From: Candidatus Saccharibacteria bacterium UBA6258
GTDB lineage: Bacteria > Patescibacteriota > Saccharimonadia > Saccharimonadales > Saccharimonadaceae
Assembly: GCA_002441145.1 (NCBI GenBank)
Contig: DJVK01000006.1
Coordinates: 1 to 64,000 of the forward strand
Direction of reading: 5' to 3'
DNA: 64,000 nucleotides
Position numbers and translations under genes: made by a program. The notes beneath the pieces are model-generated. The model was not told the DNA's origin, searched no databases, and saw nothing but the letters and a program-made list of their open reading frames with translations. Of the stretch, positions 25,545-34,457 are shown one piece after another (position 1 is the first letter of the stretch; each line of letters opens with the position of its first letter).

Positions 25545-26581
25545 CGCGTGTTTATGTAGGAATGAGCGGTGGCGTTGATTCGTCACTGACGGCAGCGCTG
25601 CTGGTTGAACAAGGATATGACGTCACCGGCGTCTATATGAAGAACTGGACGCAGGATTTGCCAGGTATGCGTTGCCCATGGGCAGATGACTTAGCCGACG
25701 CTAAGCGCGTCGCTGTTCAGCTCGGTATAGATTTTAAAGTGTACGACTTTGAGCGCGAATATAAGCAAAAGGTCGTTGATTATATGATCGACGAATATCG
25801 CGCTGGCCGAACACCGAACCCTGATATTATGTGCAACCAAGAGGTTAAGTTTAAGCTATTCCTCGAGTCTGCGTTAGACGATGGCGCGGACATGATCGCT
25901 ACCGGCCACTACGCGCGAGTCCGTGACGGCGTGTTGCTCCAAGCTGTTGATGCAAATAAAGATCAGACATACTTTTTATATCGCGTTACTGGCGAAGCAC
26001 TGCAAAAGACTTTATTCCCACTTGGCGAGTACACAAAACCAGAGGTCCGTCGCATGGCCGAGGAGCGTGGACTGTACACTGCGAATAAAAAAGACTCGCA
26101 AGGCATCTGCTTTGTGGGTAAGATTGGTATTCGCGAGTTTTTAGGGCAGTACATTACTCAGGTACCTGGCAATATTATCGATAAAACTACCGGCAAGGTA
26201 TTGGGTCGGCACGACGGCGCGATATTTTACACGCTCGGGCAGCGCCACGGCCTTGATTTAGGCGGCGGATTGCCGTTTTACGTTGTTGGAAAAGATATGG
26301 ATAAGAACGAGGTGTACGTTAGTACGAATCTGAATGATGAGACGATGTGGCGTAATACCCTGACTCTACACTCGGTGCATTGGATTAATGATGCGCCTGC
26401 TGATGGTGATTATCAGATGCGCATTCGTCACCGCGCCCCGCTCGTGAGCGTTGGAATAGCGAAGAACGACGATGGCTCAGTGACACTTAGCTTGCCTGAT
26501 GCTCAGCGTGCTGCAACGCCAGGTCAGTCGGTCGTATTGTATGACGGCGACGTTTGTCTGGGTGGCGGAATCATCGCGTAA
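25541..26581 (+). CDS. mnmA: tRNA-specific 2-thiouridylase MnmA
   Basis: MnmA thiolates U34 of Glu, Gln and Lys tRNAs. The PP-loop is MSGGVDSS. The first catalytic Cys is in NPDIMCNQEVKF and the second in SQGICFVG. Substrate recognition loops and the C-terminal beta-barrel complete 346 residues. It follows the cysteine desulfurase and DUF218 genes with 4-bp overlap. A tRNA-Glu(UUC) substrate gene lies in this same window. Confidence 0.96.
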   Translation: MTRVYVGMSGGVDSSLTAALLVEQGYDVTGVYMKNWTQDLPGMRCPWADDLADAKRVAVQLGIDFKVYDFEREYKQKVVDYMIDEYRAGRTPNPDIMCNQEVKFKLFLESALDDGADMIATGHYARVRDGVLLQAVDANKDQTYFLYRVTGEALQKTLFPLGEYTKPEVRRMAEERGLYTANKKDSQGICFVGKIGIREFLGQYITQVPGNIIDKTTGKVLGRHDGAIFYTLGQRHGLDLGGGLPFYVVGKDMDKNEVYVSTNLNDETMWRNTLTLHSVHWINDAPADGDYQMRIRHRAPLVSVGIAKNDDGSVTLSLPDAQRAATPGQSVVLYDGDVCLGGGIIA

Positions 26582-26637
26582 GGGGCGAGTAGCAAGCCGT
26601 TGTACCGCAAAGTCACCTCTGTTATACTAAGAGGTAT

Positions 26638-28518
26638 ATGAACGCACAAGACATCCGCAATCAATACATTCAATTTTACAAAGAACGTGGTCACGAAATA
26701 GTTCCACGCGCCCCACTTGTTTTATCAGGTGACCCAACAACGCTATTTACTGGTTCAGGCATGCAGCCGATGATTCCATACCTGCTTGGTGAACCTCACC
26801 CTAAGGGCGTACGCATTGCGGATAGCCAGACGTGTCTACGTGCGCAGGATATTGATGACATTGGCGACAATCGTCATACGACGTTTTTTGAAATGCTTGG
26901 CAACTGGAGTCTTGGCGATTACTTTAAAAAGCAGCAAATCGAATGGATGTTCGAATTCCTAACCGAGGTTGTCGGTCTTGATGCGAGTAAGCTTTATGTA
27001 ACCTGCTTTATTGGCGCGCCGGAATATGGTATTCCAAAAGATACCGAAGCGGCTGAGGTATGGAAGGGATTATTCGAATCAAAGAACTTGAGCGCTGGCA
27101 CGGCTGACTTGGGGTCAGAGGCGTCAGGTGCTGCACGTGGCATCAAAGATGGTGAGCGAATCTTCTTTTACGACGGTAGCAAAAACTGGTGGAGCCGCAA
27201 CGGTGCCCCAGAAACTACGCCAGTCGGTGACCCATGTGGCCCCGACAGCGAAATGTTCTATGACTTTGGTATCGAGCACAATCCATCATTTGGCGAATTC
27301 TGCCACCCTAACTGTGATTGTGGTCGTTTTATGGAAATCGGCAACAACGTCTTTATGGCGTACAAAAAAGTTGACGAAGGTACCTTTGAACCACTTGAAA
27401 AGCCAAATATTGATCACGGCTCTGGCCTCGAACGCATAGCGGCTGCGAAACTTGATGACCCGGATGTCTTTAAAATCAGCGTCATGTGGCCAATTATTGA
27501 AAAGTTACAGACACTGAGTGGCAAAAACTATGAATCACACACCGAAAGCATGCGCGTGATTGCCGACCACCTGCGAGCCGCTACCTTTTTGGCGGTTGAC
27601 GGCTGCGTTCCAAGCAACAAAGAGCAGGGTTATGTCATGCGCCGACTACTACGTCGCGCGATTCGCTACTCGTTTGATCTTGGTATCGAGCAGAACTTCT
27701 TGCAAGAAGTCGTACCCGTGATTGCAGACCTATACGTCAACGACTTCCCCGAAGTTGCCCAGAAGCGCGAAGAGGTGATTGCTGTACTCGTTAAAGAAGA
27801 AAAAGTATTCCGACAGACGCTTCGTAACGGTTTGAAGCAGATGCAAAAGTTTGCTGCGAACGGCTTAACCGGCACAGAATTATTTACCCTGTACGATACC
27901 TACGGATTCCCAGTCGAATTATCAGCCGAAGAGGCATATAAGCAAGAAATCACGCTTTCGCCTGAATGGCGCGAGGAATTTGACGCAAAAATGCAAGAAC
28001 AGCGTGAGCGTAGCCAGACCGCGGCCAAAGGTACCTTTAAGGGTGGTCTTGGTGGGCAAACTATGGAGCATCGTAAACTGCATACAGCCAACCACTTGAT
28101 GTATGCCGCACTTAAAAAAGTTGTCGGCGAACATGTCACTCAACACGGGAGCAACATTACCGAGGAACGATTACGATTTGACTTTAATAACGACGAAAAG
28201 GTAACTCGCGATCAGCTTGATGAAGTTGAACGCTTGGTAAACGATTGGATTCGACAAGACTTACCGGTGAGTTATAAAGAATATCCAACTGACGAAGCCT
28301 TTAGTATGGGTGCTATTGGCGCGTTTGGCGATCGCTATGGCGAAACGGTCAAAGTATACCAAATGGGCGAAGGTGACCACCGAGCAAGCTTCGAAATTTG
28401 TGGTGGCCCACACGCTGATCATACTGGGCAACTAGCCGAAGGCGGTAAAGTCTTTAAGATTACCAAAGAAGAAGCTTCAAGTGCGGGTATTCGCCGCGTC
28501 AAAGCCATTCTTGCTTAA
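26638..28518 (+). CDS. alaS: Alanyl-tRNA synthetase, short form lacking the C-Ala/DHHA1 region
   Basis: The product has 626 residues against about 870 in most bacteria. The class II catalytic core (RNQYIQFYKERGHE, LFTGSGMQPMIPYL, GSGLERIAAAKL), the tRNA-recognition domain and the editing/SAD domain are present. The editing domain shows HTANHLM and CGGPHADHTGQ. The protein stops just after the SAD domain, so the oligomerising C-terminal arm is absent. The -10 TATACT with TGT (26623-26628) is 9 nt from ATG. It overlaps the convergent next gene by 4 bp. Confidence 0.95.
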   Translation: MNAQDIRNQYIQFYKERGHEIVPRAPLVLSGDPTTLFTGSGMQPMIPYLLGEPHPKGVRIADSQTCLRAQDIDDIGDNRHTTFFEMLGNWSLGDYFKKQQIEWMFEFLTEVVGLDASKLYVTCFIGAPEYGIPKDTEAAEVWKGLFESKNLSAGTADLGSEASGAARGIKDGERIFFYDGSKNWWSRNGAPETTPVGDPCGPDSEMFYDFGIEHNPSFGEFCHPNCDCGRFMEIGNNVFMAYKKVDEGTFEPLEKPNIDHGSGLERIAAAKLDDPDVFKISVMWPIIEKLQTLSGKNYESHTESMRVIADHLRAATFLAVDGCVPSNKEQGYVMRRLLRRAIRYSFDLGIEQNFLQEVVPVIADLYVNDFPEVAQKREEVIAVLVKEEKVFRQTLRNGLKQMQKFAANGLTGTELFTLYDTYGFPVELSAEEAYKQEITLSPEWREEFDAKMQEQRERSQTAAKGTFKGGLGGQTMEHRKLHTANHLMYAALKKVVGEHVTQHGSNITEERLRFDFNNDEKVTRDQLDEVERLVNDWIRQDLPVSYKEYPTDEAFSMGAIGAFGDRYGETVKVYQMGEGDHRASFEICGGPHADHTGQLAEGGKVFKITKEEASSAGIRRVKAILA

Positions 28519-29534
28519 AACTCAATTGCTGCAAATTGTTCAGCGGCCTTGGCGATAGAATGATAAAATTCGTGGGGTTTTTCGCGATAAAATTCGGCAA
28601 TATTTTCGAAGCGTGATTCACGTCGGTCGGGTGTGTTCTGATGGTCTCGTGTGAGGACTGCCATTCCGAGGTTTGCCTGCCACTCACGACGGCCTCGTTT
28701 ACCGACAGCTTGCTTTAAGTTGAGTGTCAGCTGGGTAGCGTCGTCTGGATGACCGACATGCGGTAATTGCTGGTGAACATGGACTGAATATGACGATACG
28801 CGAGAGATCTTATTGCGAATATGCTCTTCAAGCTCCGCTTCGATGGCAAGACCGCCAAGTTCTGCGCCGCCCCCTGTTTTGAAGTATTTATCCTCTGATG
28901 CGTCGTATAGTTCGCGTACTTGTTCAGAAAATGATGGCATCGGCAGGTCGCCTGTTCGGCGTTCGGTGATGCTCGTAAGAAAATCTAGGGCCAGTTTGCC
29001 ATCGAGCGGAGTGCGCTCGATAATGCCTTGGGTCGTTGCATCACGTTCCTGTACCTCAAACTCGCCAGTTTCGGCAAGTCCATTTTCGGGGTCAAGAAGT
29101 CCGGAGAGCTCATAGTATACGCCATTTGGCGCTCTCTCATCTATACCGGCTACGGCAAACTCGGACATATCACCCTTTGACGTGCTAAAGCTCATGAATG
29201 CATAGTTGATACCGTGCTGTGCGAGGGCATTATGAATAAATGTACGGTGCTCTGTCGACTTGATTTCTTCGGGAGTGGCGGTCATAAGCGCCGCTTCGCG
29301 GTTAAGCCACGATATAGGGACGCCGCCTTCGCGGCTCGCGTGTGCCTCTTCGTAGGTGTTGTGGAGCAACAAGCCTTGGCGCAAGTGGTCGGGGATGGTC
29401 GCTCTGACAAGAGTGTCAATCTCTGGGTCGCGACGATCCACTGGAAAGCGTTCAATAAAAAAGCTACCAGCAGGGCTGTCGCCGATCTGTGGTACATGAT
29501 TGCAAAGATATGCGCGTTTGCTATGCTCACTCAT
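28515..29534 (-). CDS. Hypothetical 339-residue protein
   Basis: Start ATG 29534 is chosen because a TGCTATAAT box ends at 29542, giving a 7-nt gap; ATG 29537 is the alternative. The protein is soluble, charged, without signal or TM. Visible features are SRVSSYSVHVHQQLPHVGH in the second half and a helical C-terminus. No family is recognised; His-rich HVHQQLPH might bind metal, which is speculation. Its 3' end overlaps alaS by 4 bp. Confidence 0.75.
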   Translation of the reverse strand: MSEHSKRAYLCNHVPQIGDSPAGSFFIERFPVDRRDPEIDTLVRATIPDHLRQGLLLHNTYEEAHASREGGVPISWLNREAALMTATPEEIKSTEHRTFIHNALAQHGINYAFMSFSTSKGDMSEFAVAGIDERAPNGVYYELSGLLDPENGLAETGEFEVQERDATTQGIIERTPLDGKLALDFLTSITERRTGDLPMPSFSEQVRELYDASEDKYFKTGGGAELGGLAIEAELEEHIRNKISRVSSYSVHVHQQLPHVGHPDDATQLTLNLKQAVGKRGRREWQANLGMAVLTRDHQNTPDRRESRFENIAEFYREKPHEFYHSIAKAAEQFAAIEF

Positions 29535-29611
29535 CATTAACATTATAGCATAAAAAGTAAAAAAATGCAACATGAATAGCGTGAGCGAATTGGTGTATAA
29601 TAAGGGTAATT

Positions 29612-30877
29612 ATGGTATTTGATAAACTCTTGCATAGGTCTACAAATGATACCGAACCTGACTATATCGTCGGACTCGATATTGGTACTGAGTACGTAAA
29701 GGCATTAATTGCCCACGTAAAGGGCGAAACGATCGAAATTGTTGGGGTAGGGCGTGCCCATCAAGAACTAAGTGATATGCATTCAGGTGCGATATCTGAT
29801 ATCGCCGGCGTTGTGCGTAATTGTGAAGATGCCCTGTCGCAGGCCGAAGAACAGGCCGGCTTGCAGGGTAAACGAGTCGTCATCGGTATTGCCGGCGAAC
29901 TGGTTAAGGGTGTTACTAACACGATTCGCTACCGTCGTCCGCAGCCAGATCGCCCGCTTGATGAAGCCGAAATGGAATTTATCATCGAAAAGGTGCAAGA
30001 TCGTGCCGCCGCCAAGGCACAAAAACAGATTGCACTCGAGACTGGCAATGAGGATGTCGAAGTAAAACTCGTCAACTCGGCTCTTGTTAGCATTCACATT
30101 GATGGCTATAAAGTAAGTAATCCAATCGGGTTCCAGGGCAAAGACGTCGCAGTTCAGATATATACCGCGTTTGCACCGATGGTTCACATTGGGGCACTCG
30201 AACGAGTCGCAGACGAACTTGCGCTCGAATTAGTCGCTGTTGCTGCCGAGCCGTTTGCCGTTAGCCGCAGCCTGCTTGGCACCGATGCTAACAGCTCGCT
30301 TACCGCGATTCTCGCCGATGTCGGCGGTGGAACGACCGATATAGCCGTCGTAAACGATGGTGGTGTCGAAGGCACGAAAATGTTTGGTATCGGTGGGCGT
30401 AGCTTTACGCATACGATTGCCAATGAGATGTCGATTAGTTATGAAAATGCTGAAAAACTTAAGGTGAATATTGATCACGACCAAGTAAAGCCGACAGTCA
30501 AAAAAGATGTCGAGAAGGCAATTGATAAAACCCTTGAAGTATGGCTAGGTGGCGTCGAACTGGCACTGAGTGAGTTTGACTCTGTTGATCACCTGCCAAA
30601 CCGAATCTTTTTATGTGGCGGTGGCGCAAGCTTAAAACAGCTCGTTGCCGCGCTCGAAACACGCGATTGGTACAAAGATCTGCCATTCACTAAACGGCCG
30701 ACTATCAAGCATATTTCGTCTAAGGATGTGCTCGGAATCGTGGACACGACAGAGAAGGCAAGCGACCATACCTACATCACGGCCATGGGATTGCTAAGGG
30801 TTGGTTATGATACAATGATAGGTACAAGTGACGCTGATAGCATAAAAGACAAACTAAACCGGATGTTACGAATATAA
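29612..30877 (+). CDS. FtsA/PilM-like actin-fold ATPase
   Basis: At 421 residues it carries the phosphate-1 motif VGLDIGTEYVKALIA, an SHS2-type inserted domain, the phosphate-2 motif LADVGGGTTDIAVV and the adenosine motif FLCGGGASLKQL. It ends with a short amphipathic segment SIKDKLNRMLRI, which could bind membrane. FtsA tethers FtsZ; PilM scaffolds the type IV pilus inner complex. The next gene encodes a bitopic membrane protein, which favours a PilM-PilN-like pair, but FtsA cannot be excluded. The -10 TATAAT (29596-29601) is 10 nt from ATG. Confidence 0.85.
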   Translation: MVFDKLLHRSTNDTEPDYIVGLDIGTEYVKALIAHVKGETIEIVGVGRAHQELSDMHSGAISDIAGVVRNCEDALSQAEEQAGLQGKRVVIGIAGELVKGVTNTIRYRRPQPDRPLDEAEMEFIIEKVQDRAAAKAQKQIALETGNEDVEVKLVNSALVSIHIDGYKVSNPIGFQGKDVAVQIYTAFAPMVHIGALERVADELALELVAVAAEPFAVSRSLLGTDANSSLTAILADVGGGTTDIAVVNDGGVEGTKMFGIGGRSFTHTIANEMSISYENAEKLKVNIDHDQVKPTVKKDVEKAIDKTLEVWLGGVELALSEFDSVDHLPNRIFLCGGGASLKQLVAALETRDWYKDLPFTKRPTIKHISSKDVLGIVDTTEKASDHTYITAMGLLRVGYDTMIGTSDADSIKDKLNRMLRI

Positions 30878-30879
30878 TC

Positions 30880-32505
30880 ATGCAAAAAGACGTAATATAC
30901 ATCGATGTCGAAGACGATATCACGGCGATTATCGGCAAAGTAAAAGCTGCCGACCATAAAATCGTTGCGCTCGTTCCGCCTAAGCGGATCGGGGCTATTC
31001 AGAGCGCAGTTAATCTTAAACTAGTACAACGCGCAGCGGATACGGCGGGCAAGCGCCTCGTTATTATTAGCAACAATGCAGCACTGATCGCACTCGCGGC
31101 ATCAACAAGCATCCCTGTCGCAAAAAATTTGCAAAGCAAGCCTGAGCTCGCTGAAATTCCAGCACTTGAAATTGACGAAGGTGAAGATGTGATTGATGGC
31201 GCAGAACTGCCCGTAGGTGATCACGCTAAGATGGCCGAAGACGCCACGAATGATGCCGCCGCGCCTGCCATGGGTGCTACAGCCGTAGCTTCAGCAGTAA
31301 AATCGCGTGCAGATATCGCCGGAATGGCTGCCAAATCACGTGTTAACGTGCCTAATTTTGATACCTTTCGTAAGAAATTATTCCTAGGCGGTGTTGCCGG
31401 TGTTGGACTTATCGCACTTTTGGTCTGGGCGCTCGTCTTTGCACCGCTTGCAACGATCGTCATTACAGCGCGTACGACCGATGCGGCGCTAAATAGTAAG
31501 GTATCCGTTGGTCCGGCACTAACTTCTGATCTAAAAGCAGGAACAATCAAGGCGGTGACAAAGACTCTTAAAAGCGAGTTATCGATACCATTTACTGCAA
31601 CCGGTAAGAAGGACGTCGGCGAAAAGGCGACGGGTACGATTAAGCTATCTAAATTATCTCCAACCGACACGAGCGTGCCCGCTGGAACTCAATTCCAAAG
31701 TACAAGTGGCATGGTGTATACATCAAACGCTGCGGCGGTCATTCCAGCCAGCCAGCCATGTTTCCCTAGCTTTTGTGCTCAAAGTACCAGTGTCGGCGTC
31801 ACGGCCGTAGAGGGCGGAACTAAATATAATGGGGCCACTGGTTCTGCGAGTAACTCTGCGGGTGTCAGTGCGACCTTTGTTGGTTCGACAAGTGGCGGAA
31901 CCGACAAGACGATTACCGTGGTGTCACAGGAAGATGTCGATAAAGCAGCAGAAGACGTTAACAAGACAGAGGATGGCAATACAGCTAAAAAGGAGCTAAC
32001 CTCACAGTTTGGCACCGAATACACGATTCTTGATTCGTCATTCAAGTCCGATGCATCCGGCGTAGCACCTCAACCTGCCGTTGGCGCAGAATCGACCGAC
32101 GGAAAGGCTGTGCTGACAGGTGATGTTACCTATTCATTGACCGCATTGCCAAAGAGCGAAGTTAATAAATATCTCGACGCCTACTTTAAGCAACAGCTTG
32201 ACGGCAAACGTGATCAGAAGGTTTATTCTAACGGTCTAGCAGACGTGTCGTTCACTAATATCTCACCTATTGAGCAGGGGTTCACGGCTACTATTTCGAC
32301 TAACGGTAAGATTGGTCCGAAAATCGACGAAGTATCACTCAAGGAATTCGCAAAGGGTAAGAAATACGGTGAAATCCAAACTCATGTTCAACAGACTAAT
32401 GGCGTGCAAGATGTAGACATTAAGTTCTCGCCATTCTGGGTAACCAAGGCCCCAAATGATATCAATAAGATCAAGGTAGAGTTCAAAGTAAATGGGGCAA
32501 AGTAA
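30880..32505 (+). CDS. Bitopic membrane protein with baseplate-J-like outer domain
   Basis: This 541-residue protein starts 2 bp after the PilM/FtsA-like gene. Residues 1-70 form a small alpha/beta domain (DVIYIDVEDDITAIIGKV). An Ala-rich linker, then a TM helix at about residues 167-190 (GGVAGVGLIALLVWALVF), then an outer region follow. In that region GTQFQS...GMVYTS...TAVEGGTKYN matches the pattern of phage baseplate J proteins. Such proteins recur in CPR genomes next to FtsA/PilM-like genes. It may build an envelope-spanning structure; this is inference. Confidence 0.7.
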   Translation: MQKDVIYIDVEDDITAIIGKVKAADHKIVALVPPKRIGAIQSAVNLKLVQRAADTAGKRLVIISNNAALIALAASTSIPVAKNLQSKPELAEIPALEIDEGEDVIDGAELPVGDHAKMAEDATNDAAAPAMGATAVASAVKSRADIAGMAAKSRVNVPNFDTFRKKLFLGGVAGVGLIALLVWALVFAPLATIVITARTTDAALNSKVSVGPALTSDLKAGTIKAVTKTLKSELSIPFTATGKKDVGEKATGTIKLSKLSPTDTSVPAGTQFQSTSGMVYTSNAAAVIPASQPCFPSFCAQSTSVGVTAVEGGTKYNGATGSASNSAGVSATFVGSTSGGTDKTITVVSQEDVDKAAEDVNKTEDGNTAKKELTSQFGTEYTILDSSFKSDASGVAPQPAVGAESTDGKAVLTGDVTYSLTALPKSEVNKYLDAYFKQQLDGKRDQKVYSNGLADVSFTNISPIEQGFTATISTNGKIGPKIDEVSLKEFAKGKKYGEIQTHVQQTNGVQDVDIKFSPFWVTKAPNDINKIKVEFKVNGAK

Positions 32506-32908
32506 TACACTTCTTGCGCTTGACGTAGGTGAGAAGCGCATAGGGGTGGCTCTGGCGGATAGTTCGGTGCGTATTGCTATTGCCTACGATACGATCGAAG
32601 TCGACGGTACCGAGCTGCAGCAAATCGCCAAACTGATCGCACTTGAAAGTGTCGATACCGTCGTGGTGGGATATCCGCGCAATCAGTCGGGGGAGGCCAC
32701 TAAGCAAACTGACTACGCAGTAGCTTTTGCAGATTCACTAAAAGAAATTGCACCGCACGTTGAATTCCAGGACGAGTCATTGACTAGTGTTCAAGCAGAA
32801 GAGCGCTTGAAAGCTCAGAAAAAACCGTACACCAAGGGCGATATAGACGCATTAGCAGCAAGTCTGATATTACAAGATTATTTGGAGTTGAATTATGGAC
32901 GGGTTTAA
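32492..32908 (+). CDS. ruvX: YqgF/RuvX RNase H-fold nuclease
   Basis: The 138-residue protein has LALDVGEKRIGVALAD, VVVGYPRNQSGEATKQT, DESLTSVQAEERL and DIDALAASLILQDYL, the full signature of YqgF/RuvX. The family processes the 5' end of pre-16S rRNA and has been proposed as a Holliday junction resolvase. It overlaps the upstream gene by 14 bp and mltG by 14 bp. Confidence 0.94.
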   Translation: MGQSNTLLALDVGEKRIGVALADSSVRIAIAYDTIEVDGTELQQIAKLIALESVDTVVVGYPRNQSGEATKQTDYAVAFADSLKEIAPHVEFQDESLTSVQAEERLKAQKKPYTKGDIDALAASLILQDYLELNYGRV

Positions 32909-34127
32909 GCGACCGCTCCGGCGACCACAGCCAGAACTAGAGGCGAGCCGTATGCTACCTCGACCCGTTGTGCCCGGTGCGTTACCAGAGCACGGTACAC
33001 CGGATGCACCTGTTCAATGGGATCACCAGGCTCCAGACATCGACCTTAACCTTCAGGGCGCCGGAACACCCGTTGGTACTCCGAAGCGGGGTAAAACAGG
33101 TAAAATCATCGCAATAATCATTGCCACCATCGTTCTTGCTGTCGCCGGCATGGGAGTTTGGGGGATTGAGCAGCTAAAACCGGTTGATGCCAGCGATACG
33201 ATCGAGCAAAAAGTGCAAGTCGTAGAAGGCACGGCGTTTACTTACGTCAGCTCGCGACTTAAAGAGCGTGGACTGATACGAAATACCTTCGTATTCGATA
33301 TTTATGCACGTCTTTCGGGGCAGCGAAGTGCCATACAGGCTGGAACGTGCAAGCTCAGTCCGGCAGATTCGTCGCAAGAGATATTAAAGAAACTGACGGC
33401 GGGATGTCAAGATTTTATATCCATCATGTTCTTTCCAGGCGCCACGTTAGTAGATTCGAAGTATAAGCCAGCAAAGCAAGACGTAACGTCGGTACTATTA
33501 AAGGCAGGGTTCTCTGAGGCGGAAATATCCGCAGCCCTGAGTAAACGTTATACGGGGCCGCTATTCGCAGATAAACCAGCCGACACAGACCTTGAGGGAT
33601 ACGTATTTGGTGAAACATATTACGTGGACACTAATTTTACGGTAGAGCAGATTCTTCAGAAGTCGTTTGACGAGATGTATGCGCAAATAACAGCAAATAA
33701 TTTGATTCCAAAATTCGAAAAACAAGGGCTGACATTATATCAAGCGATTACTCTCGCCTCTATAGTTCAGCGCGAAGTTCATTCGCAAGAAGATATGAAC
33801 CAAGTTGCACAAGTATTCATAGACCGTTACAAGAGTGATATGTCGCTCGGTTCAGATGTGACATTCATCTATGGAGCAGATAAACTAGGGGTCGCGCCAA
33901 CCGTTGACCTTGATTCACCGTATAATACGCGAAATCGTGTAGGGTTGCCACCTGGGCCAATCTCATCGCCAAGCATAATGGCGCTTAAGGCCATAGCTAA
34001 TCCTGCCCCTGGCGATTACGTTTACTTTGTCGCTGGTGATGATGGTAAAACCTACTTTGCGCGTACAGAGGCCCAGCACCAAGCGAATATCAAAAAATAC
34101 TGCCAAAAGTTGTGTAGCGAGCTCTAA
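32895..34127 (+). CDS. mltG: Endolytic murein transglycosylase MltG (YceG)
   Basis: MltG cuts nascent glycan strands at the membrane. The 410-residue protein has a disordered Pro-rich cytosolic start, one TM at about residues 72-93, a LysM-like segment and the YceG domain. The catalytic Glu is in LASIVQREV. SDVTFIYG, PYNTRNRVGLPPGPISSPS and VYFVAGDDGKTYF are conserved family motifs. The yqgF-mltG order is common in bacteria. Confidence 0.95.
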   Translation: MDGFKRPLRRPQPELEASRMLPRPVVPGALPEHGTPDAPVQWDHQAPDIDLNLQGAGTPVGTPKRGKTGKIIAIIIATIVLAVAGMGVWGIEQLKPVDASDTIEQKVQVVEGTAFTYVSSRLKERGLIRNTFVFDIYARLSGQRSAIQAGTCKLSPADSSQEILKKLTAGCQDFISIMFFPGATLVDSKYKPAKQDVTSVLLKAGFSEAEISAALSKRYTGPLFADKPADTDLEGYVFGETYYVDTNFTVEQILQKSFDEMYAQITANNLIPKFEKQGLTLYQAITLASIVQREVHSQEDMNQVAQVFIDRYKSDMSLGSDVTFIYGADKLGVAPTVDLDSPYNTRNRVGLPPGPISSPSIMALKAIANPAPGDYVYFVAGDDGKTYFARTEAQHQANIKKYCQKLCSEL

Positions 34128-34166
34128 ACACACCTCTTGCTAACAGGGGCGGAGCCCGAAAAAACG

Positions 34167-34196
34167 TTGACAACATAGCCGCTCGGTTGGTACAAT
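34167..34196 (+). promoter_or_regulatory. Promoter of the LysM-CHAP gene
   Basis: TTGACA (34167-34172), 18-bp spacer, TACAAT (34191-34196). Transcription should start near 34203. Confidence 0.8.
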
Positions 34197-34202
34197 GCAG
34201 GA

Positions 34203-34457
34203 AGCACATTGGCACGAGGGAACTCGAGAGCGAAATCTTTCGCGGGAACCACGAGCGGGAAATCAAAACGTTTCAATGAGCCTACCTTTAAATGTCGTAC
34301 GAACGCCGAAATAAGCATCTTTTTATAATATTAATTAATAAAATCGGTCGACACGCGCGTTCTTTTCTCTAAACCGGAGAAGTAAGACAAAGTGAGGTAG
34401 TTATATCGCTAGTAATAGCGCTATAGGAGAAAGATTATTCGTAATCACCAACTTGCT
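34203..34457 (+). promoter_or_regulatory. Long structured 5' leader (about 255 nt) upstream of the LysM-CHAP gene
   Basis: This leader is long for a window full of leaderless genes. It holds a perfect hairpin GCGAAA-TC-TTTCGC near 34231-34244 and a GGGAACCACGAGCGGGAAATC stretch. A second hairpin (TATATCGCTA-GTAA-TAGCGCTATA) lies just before GGAGAAAG. No ORF is supported. A TATAAT near 34323 may be a second promoter. A cis-acting RNA is plausible, because wall-hydrolase genes are frequent c-di-AMP riboswitch targets, but I cannot match the known consensus. Confidence 0.4.

Noticed and set aside
27128..27439. 103-codon frame inside alaS
   Set aside because: Out-of-frame shadow of a clear synthetase coding region.
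34203..34457. c-di-AMP (ydaO) riboswitch
   Set aside because: Gene context and a GGGAACC stretch are suggestive, but the conserved 3' core cannot be found by eye; kept only as an unnamed leader.
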